NCBI RefSeq assembly: GCF_000372745.1
Contig: NZ_KB889681.1
Coordinates: forward strand, 44,778-105,824
Reading direction: 5' to 3'
Source: Embleya scabrispora DSM 41855
Lineage (GTDB): Bacteria > Actinomycetota > Actinomycetes > Streptomycetales > Streptomycetaceae
DNA: 61,047 nucleotides
The position numbers and the translations under genes are program-made. The notes beneath the pieces are model-generated. The model did no database searches and was not told the DNA's origin. It worked only from the letters and a program-made list of their open reading frames with translations. Numbering within the stretch: position 1 is the stretch's first letter; every line of letters starts with the position of its first letter. Shown piece by piece: positions 9,212 through 18,285 of this stretch.

Positions 9212-10231
9212 TCAACCGCCCACGAGGACGCGGTAGACCGGCGACTTGGCCGCCAGCCGGAAGGCGGCGTCGACCTCGCCGAGCGGGTAGGTCGCGGTGA
9301 CCAGTGCGTCCAGGTCGGCGGCCAGGCGCCCGGAGGCGATGATCGCGGCGGCCTCGGTCCAGTCCTGCGGCTCCTGGCTGTACACGCCGACGATGCTCAA
9401 CTCGTGGTGGTGCACGTGGTCCGGCCCGACACCGGCCAGGACGTCCTTGGGGAAGGCGCCGAACAGCACGACGGTGCCGCCGTCGTCACACAGCGACAGT
9501 GCGCTCTCCAGGGCGCCGGGGGCGCCGGCGGTGACGAAGACGACGTCCTGCTTCCCGCCGGTGCCGGCGGCGTCCTCCGGGGTGCTCGTCCAGTCGGCGC
9601 CGGCCGCGCGGGCCTCGGCGAGCCGCTCGTCGCTGATGTCGATCAGGCCGACCGACTCGGCGCCCTTGAACCGGGCCAGGGCCAGGTGCAGGCGGCCCAT
9701 GTAGCCGGCGCCGATCACCGCGACCCGGTCACCGGCCCGCAACCCGCCGAGTCGGGCCGAGTGCGCGACGCACGCCAGCGGCTCGCCCATCGCGGCGTGC
9801 GCGATCGGTGCGGCGCCGGTGCGGAACGCCTGGAGCGCCTTGACCTTGACGAACTCGGCGAAACCGGCGCCCATCGAGATGGTGCCGTCGGCCAGCGCGC
9901 CGCCCTGAGGTCGTTTGCACAGCGCGCTGCGCCCGCGTCGACACGAGGTGCAGGTGCCGCAGCGGGTGAGCAGGTCGATGGTGACCGTCTCGCCGACGGC
10001 CGCGACCCCGGGCAGCCCGGCGACGGCGCTGCCGACCGCGACCACCTCGCCGGCGACCTCGTGGCCGGGGGCGACCGGGTAGATCGGCTTGGTGCCCAGG
10101 TAGAGCCGGCGCTCCATGGTGCACAGGCCGGTACGGCCGACCCGCACGAGCACGTCCTCGGGCCCGACCTCGGGAACCGGCTCCTCGCGCAGATCGACCT
10201 GTTCGGGGGCGGTGACTACGGCAACTCGCAT
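9212..10231 (-). CDS. Zinc-dependent medium-chain alcohol/polyol dehydrogenase
   Basis: A 339-residue MDR enzyme. Catalytic zinc ligands are C37 and the GHE motif (57-59); the structural zinc cysteines are C91, C94, C97 and C105; the NAD-binding motif is VIGAGYMG. The ATG follows GAGGAGCCCCAC. It ends two bases before the kinase ATG, giving a dehydrogenase-kinase-VOC-VOC run. Pairing of a polyol/threonine-DH-like enzyme with an FGGY kinase suggests catabolism of a sugar alcohol or similar polyol, but this is inference. Confidence 0.9.
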   Translation of the reverse strand: MRVAVVTAPEQVDLREEPVPEVGPEDVLVRVGRTGLCTMERRLYLGTKPIYPVAPGHEVAGEVVAVGSAVAGLPGVAAVGETVTIDLLTRCGTCTSCRRGRSALCKRPQGGALADGTISMGAGFAEFVKVKALQAFRTGAAPIAHAAMGEPLACVAHSARLGGLRAGDRVAVIGAGYMGRLHLALARFKGAESVGLIDISDERLAEARAAGADWTSTPEDAAGTGGKQDVVFVTAGAPGALESALSLCDDGGTVVLFGAFPKDVLAGVGPDHVHHHELSIVGVYSQEPQDWTEAAAIIASGRLAADLDALVTATYPLGEVDAAFRLAAKSPVYRVLVGG

Positions 10232-10315
10232 GTGGGGCTCCTCGGTAGGCGAAAAACTGTGGGAAGCGGGACGCGGCGGTCGGCGAAGTCGGCGGCGCGC
10301 GACCGGGTGAGCGAC

Positions 10316-11713
10316 TCAGTGGGCGGGCAGCGTCGGCCAGCGCGAGCGCAGCGGTACGCCGGCCCGGGCGAGCAGGGTGGTCGAGGCGCGGGCGGCGAAG
10401 GTACGCAGGGCCCGCTCGTCCACGGTCACGCACGTGTGGTCGCGGACCACGACCCGGCCGCCGATCAGCACGTCGCGCACCGAGCGGCCGTCCGAGGACC
10501 ACACCAGTTGTTGGGCGATGTCGCCGCGCGGGGTCCACTGCGGGCCGGTGGCGTCGTGCACCACCAGATCGGCGTACTTGCCGGGTTCGAGCGAGCCGAT
10601 GCGATCGGCCATGCCGACCGCCTCGGCGCCGCCGATGGTGGCCCACTCCAGTGCCTCGGCGGCGCCGGGACCGGTGGGGTCGATCGCCATGTCCTTGGCC
10701 AGGCCCACCGCGAGCGCCGCGGTGCGCAGCAGGTCGGCCGAGTCGGATGCGTTGCCCGCGTCGGTGCCCAGCGCGAGCCGGCCGCCGCGGCGCGACAACT
10801 CGGCGTGCCGCCCGGCCTGTGTCACGCCCTGGCCCAGCCGCAGATACGCCCACGGGCAGTAGGCGACCGCGGTACGGTCCGCCAACAACGCCTCGACCTC
10901 GGCGTCGTCGAGCCACACCGCGTGCGCCAGCAACAGGTGCGGGCCCAGCACTCCCAACTCGGCCAGGTGCAGCACGGGTCGGCGCCCGGTGCGGCGCAGG
11001 TAGTCGTCGGGGTCGGCGCCCGAGGGGGACAGGTGCATCGTCATCCGCGCGCCGGTGGCGCGGGCCAGGTCGGCCGCGCCGGACAGCAGTTCGTCCGAGG
11101 CCAGGCCGTGCCCGACCAGGGTGACCCAGCCCTCGACCGACCCGCCGGCCGGGTAGGCGGCGACCAGTTCGGCGAGCCGGTCCAGCACCTCGGCGGCCGG
11201 TGCGGCGAAGGGTGCGCCGGGCACGTCCCAGCCCCACGCGCCGATGCCGCCGCGTACCCCGACCTCGCTCATTGCGGCGGCCACCCGGTGCGGGTGGGCC
11301 ACGGTGCCGGCCTCGATGATCGTGGTGACGCCGTTGCGCACGCTCTCCACGCCGGCGAGCAGCGCGGACAGTTCGTCGTCGTCGGGTCGGTGCGCCGCGT
11401 GCAGCGGCACCGCCCAGGTATCGACGGAGGCGCCCGGCGGCAGGTCGTCCGGTATTCGGGCGCGGGCCAGCGGGTCGCCGGTCTGATGCAGGTGCGCGTT
11501 GACCATGCCCGGCGTGACGACGCAGTCGCTCGCGTCCCACTCGGGTGTGCCCGGCCAGCGGGCGCGCAGCTCGCCGGTGGCGCCGACGGCGAGGATGCGC
11601 TCGCCCGCCACCGCGACGGTGCCGCCCAGCAGTACCTCGCGGCGCGCGTTCATGGTGACCACGTCACCGCCCACGACCAACAGGTCGGGCCGTGTCGGCC
11701 CGGCGCCGCTCAC
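10316..11713 (-). CDS. Amidohydrolase / TRZ-ATZ-type deaminase
   Basis: A 465-residue cyclic-amidine hydrolase of the SAH/guanine deaminase, chlorohydrolase branch. Metal ligands are visible in VTPGMVNAHLHQTG, the His of LLLAHAVWLD and the Asp of LALGTDAGNASDSADL; the C-terminal composite domain ends in LEPGKYADLVVHD. The start is the GTG at 11711-11713 preceded by AGGTGAGAG; the ~100 residues upstream in the same frame lie in the divergent control region and are not coding. It likely deaminates or dechlorinates an N-heterocycle; substrate not determinable. Confidence 0.88.
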   Translation of the reverse strand: MSGAGPTRPDLLVVGGDVVTMNARREVLLGGTVAVAGERILAVGATGELRARWPGTPEWDASDCVVTPGMVNAHLHQTGDPLARARIPDDLPPGASVDTWAVPLHAAHRPDDDELSALLAGVESVRNGVTTIIEAGTVAHPHRVAAAMSEVGVRGGIGAWGWDVPGAPFAAPAAEVLDRLAELVAAYPAGGSVEGWVTLVGHGLASDELLSGAADLARATGARMTMHLSPSGADPDDYLRRTGRRPVLHLAELGVLGPHLLLAHAVWLDDAEVEALLADRTAVAYCPWAYLRLGQGVTQAGRHAELSRRGGRLALGTDAGNASDSADLLRTAALAVGLAKDMAIDPTGPGAAEALEWATIGGAEAVGMADRIGSLEPGKYADLVVHDATGPQWTPRGDIAQQLVWSSDGRSVRDVLIGGRVVVRDHTCVTVDERALRTFAARASTTLLARAGVPLRSRWPTLPAH

Positions 11714-11951
11714 GTTGCTCTCACCTGCGAACTCACCATGTCTGGGGACACTAGGCCCGGCATCGCCCGCAGGCATCGTGGCCGGGAGCACAATCAAGTG
11801 GGCCCAGTACATGCCGGGGACACAATGCGAGCACAGGGCGACGAGGGCAAACCTGAACCGGTGCCGTGTCGGGCGAGGCTTACCAGGTTGCGGCGTCCGG
11901 CACGGCGTGTACGGCTCGAAGGCCCGTCCGCCGCGTCCAGGGAGTTGCCGC
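11714..11951. promoter_or_regulatory. Divergent control region, amidohydrolase / aldehyde dehydrogenase
   Basis: A 238-bp gap between divergent genes, with lower GC content than its neighbours around 11790-11830. It must hold both promoters. I could not identify a convincing operator or -35/-10 pair. Confidence 0.4.
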
Positions 11952-13466
11952 ATGTCCGACACCACCAGCAGCGAGCCGCGCATCCGCGCCGAGTGGCTGC
12001 GCTCGGAGCCGTATCCGCAGCTCATCGACGGGCGCGAGTCGTTCGACGGCGAGCCGCGACCGGTGTTCGACCCCTCGACGGGTGGGCAACCCGCCTCCTA
12101 CCTGGCGGCGAGCGACGCCGAGGTCGAGGCGGCGATCACCGCCGCGCGTTCCAGCTTCGACGGCAAGGTGTGGCAGCGCATGCCGGGCCCGCGCAAGGCC
12201 GAGGTGCTGGAGGCGGCGGCCGCGGCGATCCGCGCGGACGCCGGCCGGCTGGCCGCGCTGGAGGCGTTGGACACCGGGAAGGCGATCTCCGGAGCGCTGA
12301 CGAACGACGTGTACGAGGCGGCCAACGCCTTCTCCTACGCCGCGGCGATCTGCCGCACCGCTCACGGCGACGTGCGGCGCTCGTCCTTCCCACCGGAGCT
12401 GCTGCCCGGCGGCGGCCCGGACCTGCTGACCCTGCGGCTGCGCGAGCCGGCCGGCGTGGTGGCCGAGTTGTTGCCGTGGAACGGGCCGCTGATGACGGGC
12501 AGCCAGCGGATCGCCTCGGCGCTCGCGGCCGGCTGCTCGATCGTGGCCAAGCCGCCGGTGGACGCGGTGCTGACACTGGTCGAACTGGGCCGGATCCTGA
12601 CCGCCGCCGGGCTGCCGGCGGGGGTGTTGAACATCGTGCTGGGCCCGGGCTCGACGGTCGGTGAACGGCTGATCACCGACAAGCGGTTCGACCTGATCAG
12701 CCTGACCGGCGGCACCGAGACCGGCCGACACGTGCTGGCCGCCGCCGCGCGCAACCTGACCCCGGTACATCTGGAGCTGGGCGGCAAGTCGCCGGTCGTG
12801 GTGTTCGCCGACGCCGACCTGGACCAGGCGGTGGGCTGGGCGATGATGGCCGCGTTCGTGAACATGGGCGAGGTGTGCGTCGCGGGCAGTCGGCTGCTGG
12901 TCGAGGAGTCGGTGTACGACCAGGTGGTGGAGGCGGTCGCGGCCGCGGCGGCCACGCTGCCGGTGGGCGACGCGCTGCACCCGGACACCTTCATCGGGCC
13001 CTTGATCAACGAGCGGCACGCGGACCGGGTCCGCGGTTTCGTGAGCCGGGCACTGGACGCCGGTGACGCCTCCGTGGTGGGCAAACCGGGTCTTCCCGAC
13101 GGACTCCTGCCGACCTACGTCGCGCCGACCGTGCTCGGCCGGGTGCGGCGCGGTTGCGAGGTGGAGCAGCAGGAGGTGTTCGGGCCGGTGCTGGCCGCGA
13201 TGCCCTTCCGCGACGAGGCCGAGGCGCTCGCGTTGGCGAACGGGACGCAGTACGGCCTCAACGGTACGGTGTTCACCCGCGACATCGAGCGCGCCTTCCG
13301 CTTCTCGGACGCGCTGGACTGCGGCGAGGTCAACGTGAACTGCCATTTCGCGCCGGACATGAACGGCGGGCGCGGCGAGCCGCGTCGGGCCAGTGGGTTC
13401 GCCAGGACCGGCGTGGACGCGTACACCCGTACCAAGGCGGTGAACGTCCAGGTGCACAGCGGGTGA
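11952..13466 (+). CDS. NAD(P)-dependent aldehyde dehydrogenase
   Basis: A 504-residue ALDH: Rossmann-fold proton acceptor in VHLELGGKSPVVV (the Glu), nucleophile Cys in MGEVCVAGSRL, and the LLPWNGPLM substrate-channel motif. The ATG at 11952 follows GGGAG. It oxidises an aldehyde to the acid; the substrate class is unknown, but the surrounding dehydrogenases, VOC proteins and amidohydrolase suggest a shared catabolic pathway. It is divergent from the amidohydrolase. Confidence 0.93.
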   Translation: MSDTTSSEPRIRAEWLRSEPYPQLIDGRESFDGEPRPVFDPSTGGQPASYLAASDAEVEAAITAARSSFDGKVWQRMPGPRKAEVLEAAAAAIRADAGRLAALEALDTGKAISGALTNDVYEAANAFSYAAAICRTAHGDVRRSSFPPELLPGGGPDLLTLRLREPAGVVAELLPWNGPLMTGSQRIASALAAGCSIVAKPPVDAVLTLVELGRILTAAGLPAGVLNIVLGPGSTVGERLITDKRFDLISLTGGTETGRHVLAAAARNLTPVHLELGGKSPVVVFADADLDQAVGWAMMAAFVNMGEVCVAGSRLLVEESVYDQVVEAVAAAAATLPVGDALHPDTFIGPLINERHADRVRGFVSRALDAGDASVVGKPGLPDGLLPTYVAPTVLGRVRRGCEVEQQEVFGPVLAAMPFRDEAEALALANGTQYGLNGTVFTRDIERAFRFSDALDCGEVNVNCHFAPDMNGGRGEPRRASGFARTGVDAYTRTKAVNVQVHSG

Positions 13467-13525
13467 AGCGTGGGGTTGTGCTGGGGGACCAATGACCACA
13501 CCTGACCGAGCTTCATACCTTCTGA

Positions 13526-13536
13526 TTGTCAGACCA
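13526..13536. promoter_or_regulatory. Candidate GntR/FadR-family operator
   Basis: TTGTCAGACCA matches the FadR-subfamily consensus TNGTNNNACNA. It lies 34 bp upstream of the VOC start codon in the operon that contains a FadR-type regulator as its second gene, so autoregulation is plausible. It is a single short match, so confidence is moderate. Confidence 0.5.
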
Positions 13537-13569
13537 ACAGCCTGACCCACACCCTGAGGAGGCCCGATC

Positions 13570-14055
13570 GTGGCCGTTACCGGGATGAACCACGCGGTGC
13601 TGTACGTGCGCGACGCACACCGGACCGCCCGGTTCTACAACGAGGTGCTGGACTTCATCACCGTCATCGACGGCCCGCCCGGCAGCTACGTCTTCATGCG
13701 GGCACCCGCGTCACAGAACCACCACGACATCGCGTTCTTCACGATCGGTGCCGAGGCGGGCGACTCGCAGGCCGGCCGACGCACCGTGGGCATGTACCAC
13801 ATCGCGTGGGAGGTGCCCACGCTCGACGCGCTGGCCGAGGCCCGCGAACGCCTGTCCGCGGCGGGCGCGTTGATCGGCGCGAGCGACCACGGCGCGAACA
13901 AGAGCCTGTACGCCAAGGATCCCGACGGCCTCGAGTTCGAGGTCATGTGGCTGGTCCCGGCCGCGTATTGGGGCGCCGAGGAACACGAGGCGATCATCCG
14001 GCCGCTGGACCTGGACGCGGAACGCGAGCGTTTCGCGTCCCTGGCGGACGCGTAG
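13570..14055 (+). CDS. VOC protein, extradiol-dioxygenase-like
   Basis: A 161-residue protein beginning AVTGMNHAVLYVRDAHRTARF, with HHDIAFF, GMYHIAWEV and KDPDGLEFEVMWLVP. The three metal-ligand positions expected in this fold (His near the start, His in the middle, Glu in LEFEVMW) are all present, so it is probably an active metal enzyme such as an extradiol dioxygenase or lyase. The GTG start has TGAGGAGG upstream. Its stop overlaps the start of the GntR gene (TAGTG). Confidence 0.86.
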   Translation: MAVTGMNHAVLYVRDAHRTARFYNEVLDFITVIDGPPGSYVFMRAPASQNHHDIAFFTIGAEAGDSQAGRRTVGMYHIAWEVPTLDALAEARERLSAAGALIGASDHGANKSLYAKDPDGLEFEVMWLVPAAYWGAEEHEAIIRPLDLDAERERFASLADA

Positions 14056-14786
14056 TGCCCCTGCGGGTACCGGGGGACCGGGTCCGGTTCGCCAAGGTCG
14101 CGCGCCGCACGATCTCCGAGGAGGTCCGCGACGCACTCCTGGCGAGCGTGCGCGAAGGCGAACTGCGCCCGGGCGCGCAACTTCCCCCGGAACGTACCCT
14201 GTGCGAGCAGTTCGGGGTGGCCCGCACCTCGGTGCGCGAGGCGATCCAGGGACTGGTCTCGATCGGTTGCCTGGTCAAGCGCGGCAACCGGTTCTATGTC
14301 GCCGAGCGACTGCCCGGGGTGTCCTTCGACGCGGACGACGGCCGCAAGCTGCGCGTCTCGGAACTGTTCGAGGTACGCCAGGTCACCGAGGTGGCCATCG
14401 CCCGCCTCGCCGCCATCCGCGCCGCGCCCGACGAGCGGGCCGAGATCGGCGAACTCGCGGCCGGCTTCGACCCGCAGATGACCCTGGAGGCGTTCCGCCG
14501 CCAGGACCGCCGCTTCCATGCGGCGCTGGCCCGCGCGTGTGGCAACACCACGCTGCGCGAGCTGTACGCGAAGGTGCTCGACGCGGTATTCGCGTCCGGC
14601 GACTTCGCCTCGCTCCTCGACGCCGAGGGCAACGCCGAGGCGGTCCGCCAGGTGATCGCCGAGTCCTGCCGCTCGCATCGCGGCATCGCCGAGGCGGTCG
14701 CGGCCGGCATCCCCGACGCCGCCGCGCGCGCCGCCGCCGACCATCTCGGCGAGGTGGAGCGGCAGATGACCGCCCGGATGTTCTAG
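14055..14786 (+). CDS. GntR-family regulator, FadR subfamily
   Basis: A 243-residue DNA-binding repressor. The winged helix spans about residues 15-80 (LPPERTLCEQFGVARTSVREAIQGL); the all-helical FCD effector domain follows (RRQDRRFHAALARACGN). The GTG at 14055 overlaps the preceding stop, so it is coupled to the VOC gene; the longer open frame upstream is a shadow. FadR-type regulators usually respond to organic acids and control adjacent catabolic and transport genes, here plausibly the ALDH, VOC, cupin and BMP transporter. Confidence 0.9.
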   Translation: MPLRVPGDRVRFAKVARRTISEEVRDALLASVREGELRPGAQLPPERTLCEQFGVARTSVREAIQGLVSIGCLVKRGNRFYVAERLPGVSFDADDGRKLRVSELFEVRQVTEVAIARLAAIRAAPDERAEIGELAAGFDPQMTLEAFRRQDRRFHAALARACGNTTLRELYAKVLDAVFASGDFASLLDAEGNAEAVRQVIAESCRSHRGIAEAVAAGIPDAAARAAADHLGEVERQMTARMF

Positions 14787-14856
14787 CGCGGTCGGCGCGA
14801 AGGCCGGCCCGCCCGAGGAACCATTGCGCGAATCAACCGGAGAGGACGGCCGTGAC

Positions 14857-15222
14857 ATGAGCGACGTACAACGCGTGTGGGCCTTCGACGACAGCGAGTT
14901 CGTCGAGGTCAAGCCGGGATTCCGGCGCCGGGTCTACACCGGCGACGAAATGATGCTGACCCTGTGGCGGATCCGCGAGGGTTGCGGACCCACCCCCTAC
15001 GACGACCATCCCGAGCACGAGCAGTACGGCATGGTGCTCAAGGGCAGGCTGGACTTCCGGATCGACTCGGACGAGCGGCAGGTGCTCGGCCCGGGCGACG
15101 TCTACTGGGCACCCAAGGGCTGCGACCACGGGGACAGCCTGTTCATCGGCGACCCCGAGCACGGCGAGACCTGGATCCTGGACATCTTCACCCCGCCACG
15201 CGACGAATACCGCAACGGCTGA
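14857..15222 (+). CDS. Cupin-domain protein
   Basis: A 121-residue single cupin: PYDDHPEHEQYGMVLKGRLDF is motif 1 (His, His, Glu) and LGPGDVYWAPKGCDHGDS motif 2 (His), so a metal site is intact. The ATG at 14857 is preceded by GGAGAGGA; an in-frame TTG 33 bases upstream lacks a site. Small cupins like this act as dioxygenases, isomerases or sugar-acid enzymes; the role here is unknown. Confidence 0.83.
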   Translation: MSDVQRVWAFDDSEFVEVKPGFRRRVYTGDEMMLTLWRIREGCGPTPYDDHPEHEQYGMVLKGRLDFRIDSDERQVLGPGDVYWAPKGCDHGDSLFIGDPEHGETWILDIFTPPRDEYRNG

Positions 15223-15524
15223 CGCTCAGCCCCGTCCCACGATTTCGCATCGTCGCGGGATCGCACTTCGGCAACTCCGCACCACCGCACCACCGCACCA
15301 CTGTCGGACGGTCGCGCGCCGCAGGCGCCGCGCACCGACCCCCACCCGCTTCCGGGCCGGAAACCCCCGCGCAACCGGAACGGGTCCCTCCGCCGGACCG
15401 ACATCCACCCCGGCCGCGGCACTCCACACCCGAACCCGGCACGCCCACCGTGCCCATCCGGGTCGCCGCGCATCCGTCGGTCCGTGTCGAACCAACGCGC
15501 CCTGATTCGTCTGGAGACCTTCCG
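15223..15524 (+). promoter_or_regulatory. Leader region of the BMP transporter operon
   Basis: A 302-bp non-coding gap. It holds a short CACCGCACCAC-type repeat near 15283-15301 and is otherwise proline-codon-like C-rich sequence. The promoter for the transporter operon must lie here; no operator could be identified. Confidence 0.4.
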
Positions 15525-16613
15525 ATGAAGAACATGGTTCGAGTCATCGCAACCTCGGTCATCATACCGGGACTGCTGGTCACCGCCTGTGGCGGTGGCT
15601 CCTCCTCCTCTTCCGCCTCCGCCGGGGCGCCCGCCTCGGCCGGTGCGCCCGGCGCCGGCACCCTCCCCGCCAACGAGCCCGACGTCAACAAGGACAAGAA
15701 GGTCGTCATCGGGGTGATGAGCCCCGGCGACACCAAGGACAAGGGCTACTACCAGAGCTTCGTCGACGAGGCGAACGGCTATGCCGACGCCAACGGGTGG
15801 AAGCTCGTGGTGGTCGACAAGATCAACCCGGCGAACGCGGTCCAGCAGGCCCGCAACCTGTGTCGGCAGAAGGTCGACATGATCGCGATCGGCGCCAGCG
15901 AGCTCAAGGACGCGCTCAGCGCGGCCAAGGAACCGCAGTGCAAGGGCATCGCCTGGTACATCAGCGGCGGCCAGGGTGTCACCCAGACCCCCGAGTTCAC
16001 CCAGTCCCTCGACTACATCAACGAATCGCTGTACGTGGCCGGTTACGCGGCCGGCCTGATCCTCAAGGAGAACGGCGGCAAGAAGGCCGGCTACATCACC
16101 GGCCCCGACCTCCAGTTCGCCCGGGACGTGGCCAAGGCATTCGAGGCCGGCATCAAGAAGGTCGTTCCGGACGCCGAGATGGTGCAGACCTTCACCGGCG
16201 ACTTCAACGACTCCGGCAAGGCCAAGGAGGCCGCCCAGGCGCAGATCAGCCAGGGCGTCAAGGTGATCTACCCCTACCTCGGCGGCGCCACCGACGTGGT
16301 CACCCAACTCGCCAACGAGAAGGGCGTACCGGCGCTCACCCCCGGCACCGACCGCTGCTCGACGCCCGGCGCGCAGTACGCGGTGTCGGTGATCTTCAGC
16401 CCCGGCGCCTACTTCGCCGGCGCCCTGGAGGACTTCAAGAAGGGCACCCTGCGGATGGGCGTGGCCCGCGAATGGCACCTGGGCAAGGACCCGGTGCCCA
16501 CGGTCAAGCTCTGCAAGCCCACCGGCGACCAGGAGCAGCAGCTCAAGGCACTGATCCAGGACATCGGCAGCGGGAAGGTGAAGGTCGATGAGGCCGTCGC
16601 CGCAGGCAAGTGA
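15525..16613 (+). CDS. BMP-family ABC transporter substrate-binding lipoprotein
   Basis: A 362-residue extracellular binding protein of the basic-membrane-protein (Med/PnrA) family, whose known ligands are purine nucleosides and related compounds. It has a lipoprotein signal with lipobox LVTAC (Cys22), a Ser/Ala/Gly-rich linker to ~50, then VVIGVMSPGDTKDKGYYQSF and IYPYLGGATDVVTQLANEKG in the periplasmic-binding-protein fold. The ATG at 15525 has CTGGAGACC upstream. It heads a transport operon with the ATPase and two permeases directly downstream. Confidence 0.93.
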   Translation: MKNMVRVIATSVIIPGLLVTACGGGSSSSSASAGAPASAGAPGAGTLPANEPDVNKDKKVVIGVMSPGDTKDKGYYQSFVDEANGYADANGWKLVVVDKINPANAVQQARNLCRQKVDMIAIGASELKDALSAAKEPQCKGIAWYISGGQGVTQTPEFTQSLDYINESLYVAGYAAGLILKENGGKKAGYITGPDLQFARDVAKAFEAGIKKVVPDAEMVQTFTGDFNDSGKAKEAAQAQISQGVKVIYPYLGGATDVVTQLANEKGVPALTPGTDRCSTPGAQYAVSVIFSPGAYFAGALEDFKKGTLRMGVAREWHLGKDPVPTVKLCKPTGDQEQQLKALIQDIGSGKVKVDEAVAAGK

Positions 16614-18285
16614 CACCGCCGTGACCACACCCGACCCGCGACCCCGGGCCGGCGACGACCAGCCGACCGCGCCGTCCGTACTCTCCGCCCCCATCGTGCA
16701 ACTGCTCGGCATCGGCAAGCGGTTCGGCGCGGTGCGTGCGTGTGAGGACGTCTCGCTGCGGGTGCAGGCCGGCGAGATCCACGGCCTGCTCGGCGAGAAC
16801 GGCGCGGGCAAGAGCACCCTGATGAAGATCCTGCTCGGCCTGGTCGTCCCGGACACCGGACGGATCCTGCTGCGCGGCGAACCGGCCACGATCACCGACC
16901 CGTCGGCCGCTGCGGCACACGGAATCTCCATGGTGCACCAGCATTTCAGCCTGGTGGACCGGCTCAGCGTGTGGGAGAACGTGGTGCTCGGCGACCGGGG
17001 CCGGGTGGACCGGGACCGAGCCCGGACGCTGGTGCGCGAAGTCGGGCGACGCTACGGCCTGGAGGTGGACCCCGACGCCTGCGTCGAGGACCTGTCCACC
17101 GGCCAGCGCCAACGCGTCGAGATCGTCAAGTGCCTGCGCCGGGACCCGGGCGTGCTCATCCTCGACGAGCCGACCTCGGTGCTCACCCTGGAGGAGTCGC
17201 GCGAACTGTTCACCGTGCTGCGTCGGGTGGTCGCCGACGAGGGCAAGGCGGTGATCCTGATCAGCCACAAGCTGGACGAGATCGTGCACGCCACCGACCG
17301 GGTCACCATCATGCGCCAGGGGCGCGTGGTGGCCCGTCGGGCCACCGCCGACACCGATGTGCGTTCGCTGGCCCGGGAGATGGTCGGCCGCGAACTGTCC
17401 AAGTGGACCGCCGCATCGGCGGTCGGCGCACTGGACGCGCTGATCGAACCCGGTACCGGCGAGCCGACCGGCGGCACCGCGCTGCTGGACGTTCGCGAAC
17501 CGGCCGCCGCGCCCGCCCCGGATCCCCGGCCGCCGGCCGGCGAGGTACGGCTGCGGATCAGCGACGCGCACGCGAGCACCACCGACCGGCGTCCGCTGCT
17601 GCGCGGACTGACCCTGGAGGTGCGCGCCGGCGAGATCCTGGGCCTGGCCGGCGTAGAGGGCAACGGCCAGGCGGCGCTGGGCGATCTGCTCTCCAGCCTG
17701 CTCCCGCTCAGCGCCGGCCGGGTGGAGGTGTGCGGCGCGCCCGTGGTCGCCGGCCGGCCCGGCGCGATGCACGCCGCCGGAGTCGGCATCGTGCCCGAGG
17801 ACCGACACGTGTCCGGTTGCGTGCTGGACATGAGTGTCGCGGAGAACCTGGTCCTCGCGGACCTGTCCTCGGTGACCAGCAAAGGACTGCTCAGCCGGCG
17901 CCGGATGGCGGCCCGGGCCCGGCAGCTGATCGAAGAGTTCGAGATCGCCACCCCCTCGCCGGACACCCCGATGCGGCAACTGTCCGGCGGCAACCAGCAA
18001 AAGGTGGTGCTGGCCCGCGAACTGGCGGCCCAGCCGAAGGTGTTGGTCGCCGCCCAGCCGACCCGGGGACTGGACATCGGCGCGATCGAGTACATGACCG
18101 AGCGGCTGCACGCCGCGGCCCGATCCGGCATCGCGGTGTTGCTGCTGTCCACCGAACTGGGCGAGATCCTCACCCTCTCGCACCGCGTCGCGGTCATCCA
18201 CCGAGGCGCCGTCGTCGGCGAGATGGACCGCGCCGACGTCGACACCGAGCGACTGGGCCTGTTGATGGGAGGTCAGGCGGCATGA
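16588..18285 (+). CDS. ABC transporter ATP-binding protein, double NBD (BMP system)
   Basis: A 565-residue protein with two nucleotide-binding domains, as in nucleoside/sugar importers of the YufO/NupA type. Domain 1 has Walker A GENGAGKS (69-76), signature STGQRQRVEI and Walker B VLILDEPTS; domain 2 has a degenerate P-loop (GVEGNGQAAL) and signature LSGGNQQKV, the usual asymmetry. The ATG at 16588 lies inside the end of the binding-protein gene behind GAAGGTGAAGG; a GTG at 16621 is a weaker alternative. It powers the two following permeases. Confidence 0.92.
   Translation: MRPSPQASDTAVTTPDPRPRAGDDQPTAPSVLSAPIVQLLGIGKRFGAVRACEDVSLRVQAGEIHGLLGENGAGKSTLMKILLGLVVPDTGRILLRGEPATITDPSAAAAHGISMVHQHFSLVDRLSVWENVVLGDRGRVDRDRARTLVREVGRRYGLEVDPDACVEDLSTGQRQRVEIVKCLRRDPGVLILDEPTSVLTLEESRELFTVLRRVVADEGKAVILISHKLDEIVHATDRVTIMRQGRVVARRATADTDVRSLAREMVGRELSKWTAASAVGALDALIEPGTGEPTGGTALLDVREPAAAPAPDPRPPAGEVRLRISDAHASTTDRRPLLRGLTLEVRAGEILGLAGVEGNGQAALGDLLSSLLPLSAGRVEVCGAPVVAGRPGAMHAAGVGIVPEDRHVSGCVLDMSVAENLVLADLSSVTSKGLLSRRRMAARARQLIEEFEIATPSPDTPMRQLSGGNQQKVVLARELAAQPKVLVAAQPTRGLDIGAIEYMTERLHAAARSGIAVLLLSTELGEILTLSHRVAVIHRGAVVGEMDRADVDTERLGLLMGGQAA

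Noticed and set aside
10316-12025. Longer start for the amidohydrolase
   Set aside because: The extra ~100 residues run into the divergent promoter region of the aldehyde dehydrogenase and have no family similarity; GTG at 11713 has a ribosome site.
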